Shown here one piece after another: positions 45,893 through 54,505 of a stretch of DNA of 64,000 nt. Numbering within the stretch: the first letter of the stretch is position 1; each line of letters starts with the position of its first letter. A program made the translations under genes and the position numbers. The DNA comes from Advenella sp. FME57 (lineage in GTDB: Bacteria; Pseudomonadota; Gammaproteobacteria; Burkholderiales; Burkholderiaceae_B), in the NCBI RefSeq assembly GCF_014897675.1, contig NZ_JABUXU010000002.1, positions 124,001-188,000 of the forward strand. The letters are read 5' to 3'. The notes beneath the pieces were generated by a model. That model searched no databases, was not told the DNA's origin, and saw only the letters and a list, made by a program, of their open reading frames with translations.

Positions 45893-46308
45893 AAAAATAG
45901 GGAATAAAATAACGAGATAATCTTCAAGCCCGCATCGCACAGGTTGATCGTGTGAAATGTGAGGGCCAGATGTAATGGCTAAATGCCGACATAAGGGCGC
46001 CAACAGCATCTGTTGCGGTCCTTGCGAATCCCTTGTCAGGCTCGTTGCTGCGCACGCACCGTGGGCCATTCGGTTGCATCACGGTGAGTCATTCGGTCAC
46101 ATTGTTGCCATCATAACATGCGCACTTGATGTGCTGGCCGGATAAGCGCGCTAAATTAACGGGATGGCAGGCTTACCATATTTTGTTTAAATATGGGGGA
46201 CTCCCGCCGCAAAACAGCCATTTTTCAGTTAAACTACTATGTCTTATATAAGACTCGTTTATCCAACGATTGTCTTTATGTTTTTTACTTGTGGGTTACG
46301 GAGCCAGC

Positions 46309-47565
46309 ATGTCTTACCAGCACATCAAAGTCCCTTCATCGGGCGAAAAAATCACGGTCAACGCCGACTTTTCACTGAATGTCCCTGACCAGCCGATCAT
46401 CCCATTCATCGAAGGCGACGGCACCGGTGCCGATATCACGCCTGTGATGCTCAAGGTTGTGGACGCTGCGGTCGAGAAAGCTTACAGCGGTAAACGCAAA
46501 ATTCACTGGATGGAAATCTACGCTGGTGAGAAATCCACAAAAGTATATGGTTCCGACGTCTGGTTGCCCGAAGAAACACTGGAAGTGGTCAAGGATTACG
46601 TTGTTTCCATCAAGGGTCCGTTGACCACGCCAGTTGGCGGCGGCATCCGTTCGCTGAACGTGGCACTGCGCCAGCAGCTGGACCTGTATGTCTGCCTGCG
46701 TCCGGTGCGTTACTTCAAGGGTGTGCCTTCACCTGTACGTGAGCCGGAAAAAACCGATATGGTCATTTTCCGTGAGAACTCCGAAGACATCTATGCCGGT
46801 ATCGAATTCGAAGCTGAATCTGATCAGGCCAAGAAACTGATTGCGTTCCTGCAGAACGAACTGGGCGTCAATAAAATCCGTTTCCCACAGACTTCCGGTA
46901 TCGGCGTGAAGCCCGTATCACGCGAGGGTACTGAGCGTCTGGTGCGCAAGGCAATCCAGTACGCGATCGACAATGACAAGCCAAGCGTGACCATTGTTCA
47001 CAAAGGCAACATCATGAAGTTCACCGAAGGTGGCTTCCGTGACTGGGCCTACGAACTGGCACAGAAAGAATTCGGCGCCGAGCTGATCGATGGCGGCCCA
47101 TGGAGCAAAATTAAGAATCCACGGACAGGCAAGGAAATCATTATCAAGGATTCCATCGCCGATGCCTTCCTGCAACAGATCCTGTTGCGTCCTGCCGAGT
47201 ACTCTGTGATCGCCACATTGAACCTTAACGGCGACTACGTGTCCGACGCGCTGGCCGCCCAGGTTGGTGGTATTGGCATCGCCCCCGGCGCAAACCTGTC
47301 CGACTCCGTTGCCATGTTCGAAGCGACTCATGGCACAGCCCCCAAATATGCCGGCAAAGACTACGTGAACCCAGGTTCAGAAATCCTGTCTGCAGAAATG
47401 ATGCTGCGTCACATGGGCTGGACTGAAGCGGCTGATCTGATCATCTCTTCAATGGAAAAATCCATTCTGTCCAAAAAAGTCACTTATGACTTTGCCCGTC
47501 TGCTCGAAGGCGCAACGCAAGTGAGCTGCTCCGGCTTTGGCCAGGTCATGATCGAAAATATGTAA
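46309..47565 (+). CDS. icd: Isocitrate dehydrogenase (NADP)
   Basis: A 418-residue TCA-cycle enzyme converting isocitrate to 2-oxoglutarate and CO2. The ATG at 46309 gives [39 protein letters not shown] holds the substrate-binding serine that AceK phosphorylates in E. coli, [17 protein letters not shown] holds the metal aspartates, and [14 protein letters not shown] matches the NADP-specific Lys-Tyr. The whole sequence follows the E. coli Icd length (416). Monocistronic, ending at a terminator. Confidence 0.98.
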   Translation: MSYQHIKVPSSGEKITVNADFSLNVPDQPIIPFIEGDGTGADITPVMLKVVDAAVEKAYSGKRKIHWMEIYAGEKSTKVYGSDVWLPEETLEVVKDYVVSIKGPLTTPVGGGIRSLNVALRQQLDLYVCLRPVRYFKGVPSPVREPEKTDMVIFRENSEDIYAGIEFEAESDQAKKLIAFLQNELGVNKIRFPQTSGIGVKPVSREGTERLVRKAIQYAIDNDKPSVTIVHKGNIMKFTEGGFRDWAYELAQKEFGAELIDGGPWSKIKNPRTGKEIIIKDSIADAFLQQILLRPAEYSVIATLNLNGDYVSDALAAQVGGIGIAPGANLSDSVAMFEATHGTAPKYAGKDYVNPGSEILSAEMMLRHMGWTEAADLIISSMEKSILSKKVTYDFARLLEGATQVSCSGFGQVMIENM

Positions 47566-47594
47566 TATCGACTGACGTATTACGTCGTTCTGAA

Positions 47595-47625
47595 ACCCGC
47601 ATGGTTTATATCATGCGGGTTTTTT
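47595..47625 (+). terminator. Intrinsic terminator of icd
   Basis: ACCCGCATG and CATGCGGGT pair across an 8-base loop and are followed by TTTTT. Confidence 0.9.
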
Positions 47626-47738
47626 GTTTGTGGTTTTTCGTATTTTCAATACGCAGATTTTAAAAATGCAGATTCTCTATGTGCAGATTCATTCGGTTTT
47701 GCATGTGCTGGCTTTGTTTTCCGGTATCGGCGGGCAGA

Positions 47739-48389
47739 TTACTGCTGCTCTTTCAGATGATCAATCATGCGAATGGCAACGGCCGATGTATGCTGCATGT
47801 GGTCAACGCAAGCCTGCCAGGCTTCAGTCTCATTGTTTTGCTCAATGGCGATGCCGATGCGACGCATTTCTTTAAGCGTATTGCGGATGCGGCCCGGGCT
47901 TAGGATCGAGGTTGCCCGCAATCGTGATATTTTTCCATGCAGCTCTTCCAGGCTACTCTTCAGGACACTGTTATAGCAACCGTCTAGTAAGGCGCCGTAA
48001 AAGTCTTCAATGGATTTGAGCTGGCTTGCCACATCTTCCCGTTCGATGGCGCTTTCCAATTGCGTCAGTGCCTCTTGCAGCGCAGCGCGCTGGGCTGCCG
48101 TTGCCATATTGATGAAATTGCGGGCTGCCAGGCCTTCCAGCACCGATCGCACCTGATAAATATCCGCGGCTTCCCGGGCGTCCAGTGTGGTCACACGTAC
48201 GCCCTGATTGGGTCGGATGTCAATATAGCCTTCCTGACGCAGCAATTGCAGGGCTTCCCTGACCGATGAACGGCTTGCGCCGGTGAAATCACACAATGCT
48301 CGTTCGGTGAGGCGGGCCCCCGGCGACCATCGCCCCTGCATGATTTCCTGTTTGATTGCTTTGGCGATTGCAGAACGTTTCGATGTCAT
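47739..48389 (-). CDS. GntR-family regulator (FCD type)
   Basis: A 216-residue regulator. The winged helix-turn-helix is LTERALCDFTGASRSSVREA (about residues 26-45) and the C-terminal all-helical FCD domain includes VLEGLAARNFINMATAAQ and the metal-binding His near the end. FCD regulators sense small carboxylates or sugar acids. It is divergent from the RraA-Bug-RraA operon, which has two dyads in its promoter, and is its probable regulator. Confidence 0.88.
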   Translation of the reverse strand: MTSKRSAIAKAIKQEIMQGRWSPGARLTERALCDFTGASRSSVREALQLLRQEGYIDIRPNQGVRVTTLDAREAADIYQVRSVLEGLAARNFINMATAAQRAALQEALTQLESAIEREDVASQLKSIEDFYGALLDGCYNSVLKSSLEELHGKISRLRATSILSPGRIRNTLKEMRRIGIAIEQNNETEAWQACVDHMQHTSAVAIRMIDHLKEQQ

Positions 48390-48464
48390 AACTAGGTCGT
48401 GGTGTGTTTGGGCTTATGCGTCAACGCGAAAGTATAACTCATCGCCGGATCAATCAATTTTATT

Positions 48465-48510
48465 AAATTGTCTGACAATTTTTATATAAATAACAGACAA
48501 TATATGTTAT
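48465..48510. promoter_or_regulatory. Two dyads in the GntR/RraA divergent promoter
   Basis: AAATTGTC-T-GACAATTT (48465-48481) and ATAACA-N9-TGTTAT (48490-48510) lie between the divergent GntR and RraA genes, with a GACAA half-site again at 48518-48522. The first dyad fits the TTGTC/GACAA pattern of FCD regulators. The link to the neighbouring regulator is inference. Confidence 0.5.
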
Positions 48511-48549
48511 ATTTTCCGACAACTTAGGCTGAACAATAAAGGGAATGCT

Positions 48550-49206
48550 ATGCAGGAAATCTGGCAGGACGCTAAATATCGAGTGCTGGCCAATGCGGAA
48601 ATTTCGGATGCGCTAGACTTTTTCGGGCTGCCCGGCAGTGCCCATGGCCTCAGTGGTGTAACAGGGACATTTCGTTTTTTTGGTCCCGCCTATACCTTGC
48701 GTTTCGCGCCAGTAGACAAGCAGGATCCTGGCACCGTAGGCGATTTTATCGATGATGTACTACCAGGACAGGTCATTGTGCTGGACAACGGCGGGCGCAC
48801 CGATTGCACAGTGTGGGGCGGCATCCTCAGTCAGATCGCCCGGTCTCGCGGCATCGCTGGTACCGTGATTCACGGAGTCTGCCGGGACGTAGAAGAAGCC
48901 GTGCAATGTGGCTATCCAATCTTCAGCCGCGGTACATTCATGCGCACAGGCAAGGACCGGGTGCAGGTGGAAGCAGTCAACCAGAGCGTCTCGCTGGGAG
49001 ATGTCCGGGTTAACAAGGGCGATCTGGTGTGTGGCGATCGTGACGGTATTGTCGTGGTGCCGGCCGGTCGAATTCAGGAAGTACTGGATAAAGCATTGGC
49101 GATTCACGATACAGAACAATCCATCTTGGACAGCGTCAAGTCCGGCCTGACACTGAAACAGGCACGCGAAAAGCTGGGCTATCACCAGCTGCAGCGCAGT
49201 CAATAA
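48550..49206 (+). CDS. RraA-family aldolase/decarboxylase-like protein
   Basis: A 218-residue protein of the RraA/HMG-aldolase family. The metal and substrate loop is NGGRTDCTVWGGILSQIARS with GTVIHGVCRDVEEA (Arg and Asp), and LVCGDRDGIVVVPAG closes the domain. Family members include 4-hydroxy-4-methyl-2-oxoglutarate aldolase and related oxaloacetate decarboxylases; RraA itself inhibits RNase E. Because it begins an operon with a Bug protein and a second RraA protein, a catabolic aldolase or decarboxylase role is more likely. Confidence 0.85.
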   Translation: MQEIWQDAKYRVLANAEISDALDFFGLPGSAHGLSGVTGTFRFFGPAYTLRFAPVDKQDPGTVGDFIDDVLPGQVIVLDNGGRTDCTVWGGILSQIARSRGIAGTVIHGVCRDVEEAVQCGYPIFSRGTFMRTGKDRVQVEAVNQSVSLGDVRVNKGDLVCGDRDGIVVVPAGRIQEVLDKALAIHDTEQSILDSVKSGLTLKQAREKLGYHQLQRSQ

Positions 49207-49228
49207 ATTGAATAACCGGAGGATAGAC

Positions 49229-50233
49229 ATGCATTACACAGACAAGACTCTGCACCGAGTCAGAGTAGGGCTTCGTGCCGCATTCATGGCGGGCATCGGA
49301 TTGGCCGCATCGGGCTCGGCCCTGGCTGCCGACGACTTGGAGTGCAGCAATATCGTTATTATTTCACCGTATCCGCCAGGGGGGACGACCGACATTCTGG
49401 CGCGCCTTCTGGCGCCGGGTATGCAAAAGGAATTGGGCAAGACAGTCATCGTTGACAACAAGCCCGGCGCCAGCAGTAATATCGGCACGGAGTTTGTCGG
49501 TCGCGCCAAACCCGACGGATGCACGCTGCTGCTGGGCAATAACACGGGCGTGGCGATCAATCGTAATTTGTATAAACTGAATCTGGATCCGCTCAAGAGT
49601 TTGGCGCCCGTGGGTGAGGTGGCTGCCGTTCCATTAGTACTCTATGTCAATCCAAAGAAAGTGCAGGTCAACACCGCGCAGGAATTGATCCAGGCGTTGC
49701 AGAAAAATCCGGACCAGTATAGTTTTGCTTCAGGTGGCAGCGGCAGTCCGCAGCATCTGGCAGGCGAGATGCTCAAGCAAATGAAGTCGGTCAATATGCT
49801 GCACGTGCCGTACCGTGGACAGGGGCCCGCGCTCAATGATGTGATTGCCGGGCATGTTCCCGTCGCCTTTGAAACCACCACGGTATTGTTGCCGCATGTG
49901 AAAGCCGGGTCCGTCAAGGCATTGGCAACCACCAGCGCCGGGCGCACTAAAGTGCTGCCGGATGTGCCGACCATGGTTGAGTCGGGTTTCAAGGATTTTG
50001 TCATTGAAAACTGGTACGGCGTCTTTGCGCCGGCCGGCACGCCTTCTGCCATTGTGGAGCGGCTCAATAAGGCAGTCAATGTTGCATTGAAGACGCCTCA
50101 GATGACCAAAGCGCTCGAACAAATGGGTTCTTCCGATGTTGCCAATTCTGCCGGAGCGTTTGCCGATTTCATCGCTAAGGAAGCGCCGGTATGGACAGGC
50201 GTTGTGAAAGAATCCGGTGCAAAAGTAGACTGA
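49229..50233 (+). CDS. Bug/TctC-family periplasmic solute-binding protein
   Basis: A 334-residue exported protein; ATG at 49229 follows CGGAGGA and gives a signal peptide to about residue 34 (ASGSALAADD). Family landmarks are IVIISPYPPGGTTDILARLL and AKPDGCTLLLGNNTG. Unusually, the mature N-terminus starts with DDLECSN and the second motif has Cys where Tyr is common, so a disulfide between the two is possible (inference). Located between two RraA-family genes, which suggests that it captures the carboxylate they act on. No TctAB partner nearby. Confidence 0.9.
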   Translation: MHYTDKTLHRVRVGLRAAFMAGIGLAASGSALAADDLECSNIVIISPYPPGGTTDILARLLAPGMQKELGKTVIVDNKPGASSNIGTEFVGRAKPDGCTLLLGNNTGVAINRNLYKLNLDPLKSLAPVGEVAAVPLVLYVNPKKVQVNTAQELIQALQKNPDQYSFASGGSGSPQHLAGEMLKQMKSVNMLHVPYRGQGPALNDVIAGHVPVAFETTTVLLPHVKAGSVKALATTSAGRTKVLPDVPTMVESGFKDFVIENWYGVFAPAGTPSAIVERLNKAVNVALKTPQMTKALEQMGSSDVANSAGAFADFIAKEAPVWTGVVKESGAKVD

Positions 50234-50261
50234 ATCAATATTCAATTTTAGGAGAAAAAAT

Positions 50262-50882
50262 ATGGATGCGCTGGCACCGTTGTTTGAGGGAGTTCCCACA
50301 TCAATTATCAGTGATTCAATGCGTCGCATTGCAGGAACACGCACACTGGTCCCTCGACACAAGCGTGCGCCGTTGCTGGGCGTGGCTTACACGGTAAAAG
50401 TGCGATCCGGCGACAATCTTCATATTCATGATGCGTTGCGCAAGGCCCAGCCTGGGCAGGTGCTGGTTATCGATGGCGAAGGGCATACCGAGCGCGCATT
50501 GCTTGGGGAAATCATGATGAGCGTGGCGCAGATGCGTGGCCTTGCTGGTTTTGTGGTGTATGGCGCAATTCGCGATGCAGACGCCTTTGTCACGCATGAC
50601 TTTCCTTGCTATTCGAAAGGTGTGACGCATCAGGGGCCGTTAAAGAATGGGCCAGGTGAAACCGATATTGCAGTTGCAATTGAGGGTTGTGTTGTGCAAC
50701 CAGGAGATATCGTCGTGGGTGATGGCGATGGGGTGGTCTTTATTGCACGTGATCAGGCTCAGGCGGTTGCCGCCGCCAGCCGTCGCAAAATGCAGGCCGA
50801 AGCCCAGGTGCTTGACGGAATATCCAGGGGTGAATACGACGATGCGTGGATTGAGGAGGCACTGGCTGCGCAGCTTGTGTAG
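50262..50882 (+). CDS. RraA-family aldolase/decarboxylase-like protein
   Basis: A 206-residue second member of the family, started at ATG 50262 after an AGGAGA site. The loop reads DGEGHTERALLGEIMMSVAQ and the Arg-Asp pair is in VVYGAIRDADAF; the closing strand is IVVGDGDGVVFIARDQ. It differs clearly from the first copy, so the two probably catalyse different steps or form different complexes. It ends the operon at a strong terminator. Confidence 0.84.
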   Translation: MDALAPLFEGVPTSIISDSMRRIAGTRTLVPRHKRAPLLGVAYTVKVRSGDNLHIHDALRKAQPGQVLVIDGEGHTERALLGEIMMSVAQMRGLAGFVVYGAIRDADAFVTHDFPCYSKGVTHQGPLKNGPGETDIAVAIEGCVVQPGDIVVGDGDGVVFIARDQAQAVAAASRRKMQAEAQVLDGISRGEYDDAWIEEALAAQLV

Positions 50883-50945
50883 CAGGCAGATCCACTGATG
50901 AAAATCCGTGGCTACGATGATTGCGCAGGGACGTGAGGTGGTTGA

Positions 50946-50979
50946 GCCGGGCCTGATTGATATCAGGCCCGGCGTTTTT
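50946..50979 (+). terminator. Intrinsic terminator of the RraA-Bug-RraA operon
   Basis: GCCGGGCCTGAT and ATCAGGCCCGGC pair exactly around TGAT and are followed by GTTTTT. Confidence 0.93.
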
Positions 50980-50990
50980 CAATTACTTGA

Positions 50991-51161
50991 GGACATCGTG
51001 TTCCTGTCTTTACATTGCCGGCTGCAGATTCATACGTTTACTATCCCAGCCAGCGCAATCTGCCCGTGCGCACCCGGGCATTCATCGATTTTCTGGTCGC
51101 GCATTTTGACCAGCCAGCCCAGAGTGAAGGGCCGACAGAAGAATGTGCGCTGGCAGGTTGA
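50991..51161 (+). pseudogene. LysR-family regulator, 3' remnant
   Basis: One open frame reads PAADSYVYYPSQRNLPVRTR then AFIDFLVAHFDQPA, the classic C-terminus of LysR regulators (YPs.R.l..r.raFiDfL), and ends at a TGA at 51159. It has no start, no upstream helix-turn-helix and abuts the preceding operon's terminator, so only the last ~55 codons remain. It once probably controlled the Bug gene 145 bp downstream. Confidence 0.7.
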
Positions 51162-51305
51162 TGGTCAATTTTCGCCACCACGCGTGCGGCCAGACGCTCA
51201 CTTCTTGGGGGTATCAGGGTTTTTCATTTTTGGGATCATCTATTATTGTATTCTTATGTATCCAGTAGTATATTTATATTCGAATTCAATCGCTGGAGAC
51301 TACCA

Positions 51306-52274
51306 ATGACCTTATTCAAACCCTGTATGCTTGCGATCCTTCTGGCCGCTAGCCCGCTTGCTGTGCTTGCAGCTTATCCCGAGCAGCCCATCCGTCTTAT
51401 TGTGCCGCATCCTGCCGGAGGCTCTTCGGATATTCTGGCTAGAACAATGGCCGCTTCCATGTCAAAAGACCTGGGACAGTCCATCGTTGTAGAAAACAAA
51501 GGCGGTGGTAACGGTGCGATTGCTGCTCAGTCGGTGGCGAGCGCCAAGCCTGACGGTTATACGCTGCTGCTCGCGACAGCTAGTACGCATGGGATCAACC
51601 CCACGCTATACAGGAAACTGAACTACGATGCGGTCAAGGATTTTGCGCCGGTCACGCTGTTTGCGACCGTGCCCAATGTGCTGGTGGTGGGCAATGCGCA
51701 CAAGCAGATGAACGGGCTTAAAGATCTTATTGACTATATGAAGGCCAATCCCGGAAAGACCAATATGGGATCGGCCGGCAGCGGAACACCGGGCCATTTG
51801 GCCGGTGTCATGCTTAAAGACGCTGAGCATCTGGATCTGGTGCATGTGCCGTTCAAGGGTGGGGCGCCCGCGATCAGTGCGCTGATCGGCGGACAGATTG
51901 ATTTCATGTTTACCACCATTCCCGGCGCGATCAGTCATATCAAGGCCGGATCCATCAAGGGGCTGGCGGTGTCGTCGGCCGAGCGTTCCGATGCGCTGGC
52001 CGAACTGCCCACCGTTGCCGAGGCCGGCGTGCCAGGATTTGAAGCGGTGTCCTGGCATGGCCTGGTGGCGCCCGCAAATACGCCGCAGCAGGTGATTGAT
52101 GTGCTGTATCAGTCTGCCAGCAAGGCGCTCAACAACGAAGACGTCAAAAGCAAGCTGGGCAACGAAGGGGCAAAGGCGGCCAAGATGACGCCAGGCGAAT
52201 TCGGCTCATTTATTCAGGCGCAGATCGGCAACTGGGGCAACGCGGTCAAATCATCGGGCGCGCGCGTTGATTGA
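51306..52274 (+). CDS. Bug/TctC-family periplasmic solute-binding protein
   Basis: A 322-residue exported protein from the ATG at 51306 (an upstream in-frame ATG at 51246 runs through the promoter and is rejected). The signal peptide MTLFKPCMLAILLAASPLAV ends LAAYPEQP; landmarks are IRLIVPHPAGGSSDILARTM and AKPDGYTLLLATAST. It stops exactly one base before the convergent GntR stop, with no intergenic base. It is probably the capture protein for tricarballylate or a related tricarboxylate used by tcuAB nearby (inference). Confidence 0.9.
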   Translation: MTLFKPCMLAILLAASPLAVLAAYPEQPIRLIVPHPAGGSSDILARTMAASMSKDLGQSIVVENKGGGNGAIAAQSVASAKPDGYTLLLATASTHGINPTLYRKLNYDAVKDFAPVTLFATVPNVLVVGNAHKQMNGLKDLIDYMKANPGKTNMGSAGSGTPGHLAGVMLKDAEHLDLVHVPFKGGAPAISALIGGQIDFMFTTIPGAISHIKAGSIKGLAVSSAERSDALAELPTVAEAGVPGFEAVSWHGLVAPANTPQQVIDVLYQSASKALNNEDVKSKLGNEGAKAAKMTPGEFGSFIQAQIGNWGNAVKSSGARVD

Positions 52275-52979
52275 TCACTTGCGATCAAGCAGGAAGCGGC
52301 TGAGCCGGACCTTATAGGCTTCACTAATGTGCCGGCTTGACACTTCCTGCGCCTTGTCCGGGTCGCGTTGCTCAAGGGCGTTGATAATCTGCGCATGTTC
52401 CTCGCGTGCGGTCGATGGACGCCCGCTTTCGGCCAGGGTGCTTTTGCCCAGCAACAGCATAGCGTTTTGCAGCACCTGCAATGTTTTGAGCAGATAGCGG
52501 TTATGCGCGCACTGGTACAGCGTCTGATGAAATAACCGGTTGTTATATGACAGAGCGGCAGGATCGTCCAGTGTCTCATCCCGATCTATGATCTGCCTCA
52601 AGACCGCGATTTCAACATCCGTGGCATGGCGCGCTGCCAGCGCGGCGGCCGTGCTTTCCAGGACTCGGCGCATTTCGTAAAGCTCGCCAACCATGTTCTG
52701 GTCCAGCTCGGTAATAATCAGGCCCCGCTTCGGATCGTTGGTGACCAGTCCTTCGGACATCAGCCGGTTCAGCGCTTCCCGGATGGGGGTGCGGCTCAAG
52801 CCGATATCGGCGGCCAGCTCTGTCTCGCGCAAACGGGTGCCCGGCGGCAGGGAGCCGTTTTCCAGGGACTGGACAATATAGTTGTACGCCTGGTCGCTCA
52901 ATGTGACACCACGATCACTGGCTTGTTCCGATTCGGCGTCGGAGCGGTTAGGGGCTGGAGAGGGTTTGGATTTTGCCAT
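52275..52979 (-). CDS. GntR-family regulator (FCD type), likely of the tcu genes
   Basis: A 234-residue regulator from the ATG at 52979. Residues 1-22 are a Lys/Ser/Pro-rich extension, then the winged helix-turn-helix (ELAADIGLSRTPIREALNRL) and the FCD ligand domain with MRRVLESTAAALAARHATDV. It is convergent with the Bug gene and divergent from tcuA; both of those promoters contain TTGTATTCT or its complement, so this protein is a good candidate for their common regulator (inference). Confidence 0.88.
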   Translation of the reverse strand: MAKSKPSPAPNRSDAESEQASDRGVTLSDQAYNYIVQSLENGSLPPGTRLRETELAADIGLSRTPIREALNRLMSEGLVTNDPKRGLIITELDQNMVGELYEMRRVLESTAAALAARHATDVEIAVLRQIIDRDETLDDPAALSYNNRLFHQTLYQCAHNRYLLKTLQVLQNAMLLLGKSTLAESGRPSTAREEHAQIINALEQRDPDKAQEVSSRHISEAYKVRLSRFLLDRK

Positions 52980-53064
52980 GATGCGATTCCTTTCTTTTGG
53001 CACAGCATAACGCAATTGGGAAGCTTTGCGGCTGTTTTGTCTTTTCAGGCACAGCCATAAATAT

Positions 53065-53084
53065 TTGTGTACAATAGAATACAA
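53065..53084 (+). promoter_or_regulatory. Likely GntR operator before tcuA
   Basis: TTGTGTACAATAGAATACAA contains TTGT-N2-ACAA, the FCD-type half-sites, and AGAATACAA at 53076-53084, the reverse complement of TTGTATTCT found 60 bp before the Bug gene (51246-51254). Positioned 27 bp before the tcuA ATG. Confidence 0.45.
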
Positions 53085-53110
53085 CAGTATATTAAGTAAG
53101 GATATATAGC

Positions 53111-54505
53111 ATGAATGACACGTTGGCGTGTGATGTTCTTGTTATCGGGGGCGGCAATGCGGCACTGTGCGCTGCGCTGTCAGCCGCTGAACAGAACGCA
53201 TCGGTAATTCTGGTCGAAAGTGCGCCGCGCGCCTGGCGAGGGGGCAATAGCAGTCATACTCGCAATTTTCGCTGTATGCACAACGCGCCCACCGATGTGC
53301 TGACAGACAAGTATCAGGAAGATGAGTATTTTCAGGATGTGTATCGGGTAACGGGAGGACAAACCAATGAAGAAATGGCGCGCTACGTTATTCGTGAAAC
53401 TGAGGACTGTGCGCCGTGGATGAAGGCCAAGGGTGTGCGATTTCAGCCATCGCTGGGCGGCACGCTGCACCTGGGGCGCACCAATGCGTTTTTCCTGGGC
53501 GGCGGCAAGGCGCTGGTCAACGCCTATTACAAGGCGGCCGAAAAGGCCGGCGTGCAGATTCTGTACGACACGGAAGCCAAAAAACTGAATTTTTCAGACG
53601 GTAAATGTGTCAGTGTAGAGCTGCTCACAAACGGTCAGACACTGACCATTGCGGGTAAATCCGTGGTGATTGCATCAGGCGGTTTTGAGTCAAATCTTGA
53701 ATGGCTGGAAGAGGCCTGGGGGCCGGCGGCACGCAATTTCCTGATCCGCGGCACCCGATTCAATCAGGGCGTCATGCTGCGCGAGCTCATGCGCAACAAG
53801 GCCTGTATTATCGGCGACCCGACCCAGGGTCATGCCGTGGCCATTGATGCAAGGGCGCCCAAGTATGACGGGGGCATTGTCACCCGTGTAGACTGCGTCT
53901 CGCTGGGTATCGTGCTTAACAAGGAAGGGCGGCGCTTTTATGACGAAGGCGAAGACTTCTGGCCCAAACGCTACGCCATCTGGGGGCGTCTGGTCGCCCA
54001 GCAACCCGACCAGATTGCCTATTGCATTATTGATTCGAAGGCCATTGGTCGGTTCATGCCGTCCGTATTCAAATCCATTTGTGCCGATTCCATTGAAGCG
54101 CTCGCGCAAAGCCTGGGGCTGCCGGTGAAAACGGCCGTGGACACGGTGGCCGCCTTTAATGCTGGCGTTGAACCTGGTCAATTCGATCATAGTGTGCTGG
54201 ACGGTTGCCGTACGCATGGTCTGCAACCGGATAAAACCAACTGGGCGCAAAAAATCGATACGGGGCCGTTTTATGCGTACCCGCTGGCCACCGGGATCAC
54301 CTTTACCTATATGGGGGTGAAGGTAACGAAAAAGGCGCAGGTCATCATGGACGATGAAACGCTGGCGGACAACGTTTTCGCCGCCGGTGAAATCATGGCG
54401 GGAAATATTCTGAGCAAGGGTTACGTGGCTGGTTTCGGGATGGCCATCGGAACCGTATTTGGTCGTATTGCAGGCACGGAGGCAGCAAAACATGCAGCAG
54501 CTTGA
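53111..54505 (+). CDS. tcuA: FAD-dependent tricarballylate dehydrogenase-like protein
   Basis: A 464-residue flavoprotein of the TcuA/fumarate-reductase group, which oxidises tricarballylate to cis-aconitate. The FAD-binding GxGxxG is in DVLVIGGGNAALCAALSAAE (residues ~7-26), RNFRCMHNAPTDVL and VIASGGFESNLEWLEEAWGP follow, and the C-terminal FAD loop is NVFAAGEIMAGNILSKGY. Its start sits behind a GntR-type operator and its stop overlaps tcuB by 14 bp. A related citrate or aconitate substrate cannot be excluded. Confidence 0.88.
   Translation: MNDTLACDVLVIGGGNAALCAALSAAEQNASVILVESAPRAWRGGNSSHTRNFRCMHNAPTDVLTDKYQEDEYFQDVYRVTGGQTNEEMARYVIRETEDCAPWMKAKGVRFQPSLGGTLHLGRTNAFFLGGGKALVNAYYKAAEKAGVQILYDTEAKKLNFSDGKCVSVELLTNGQTLTIAGKSVVIASGGFESNLEWLEEAWGPAARNFLIRGTRFNQGVMLRELMRNKACIIGDPTQGHAVAIDARAPKYDGGIVTRVDCVSLGIVLNKEGRRFYDEGEDFWPKRYAIWGRLVAQQPDQIAYCIIDSKAIGRFMPSVFKSICADSIEALAQSLGLPVKTAVDTVAAFNAGVEPGQFDHSVLDGCRTHGLQPDKTNWAQKIDTGPFYAYPLATGITFTYMGVKVTKKAQVIMDDETLADNVFAAGEIMAGNILSKGYVAGFGMAIGTVFGRIAGTEAAKHAAA

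Larger units (their letters stand above)
50883..51305. other. Gap holding a terminator, a LysR remnant and the Bug promoter
   Basis: 423 bp: the operon terminator at 50946-50979, then a fragment of a LysR gene (50991-51161), then an AT-rich promoter region (51230-51300) with TTGTATTCT at 51246. No intact gene. Confidence 0.6.
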
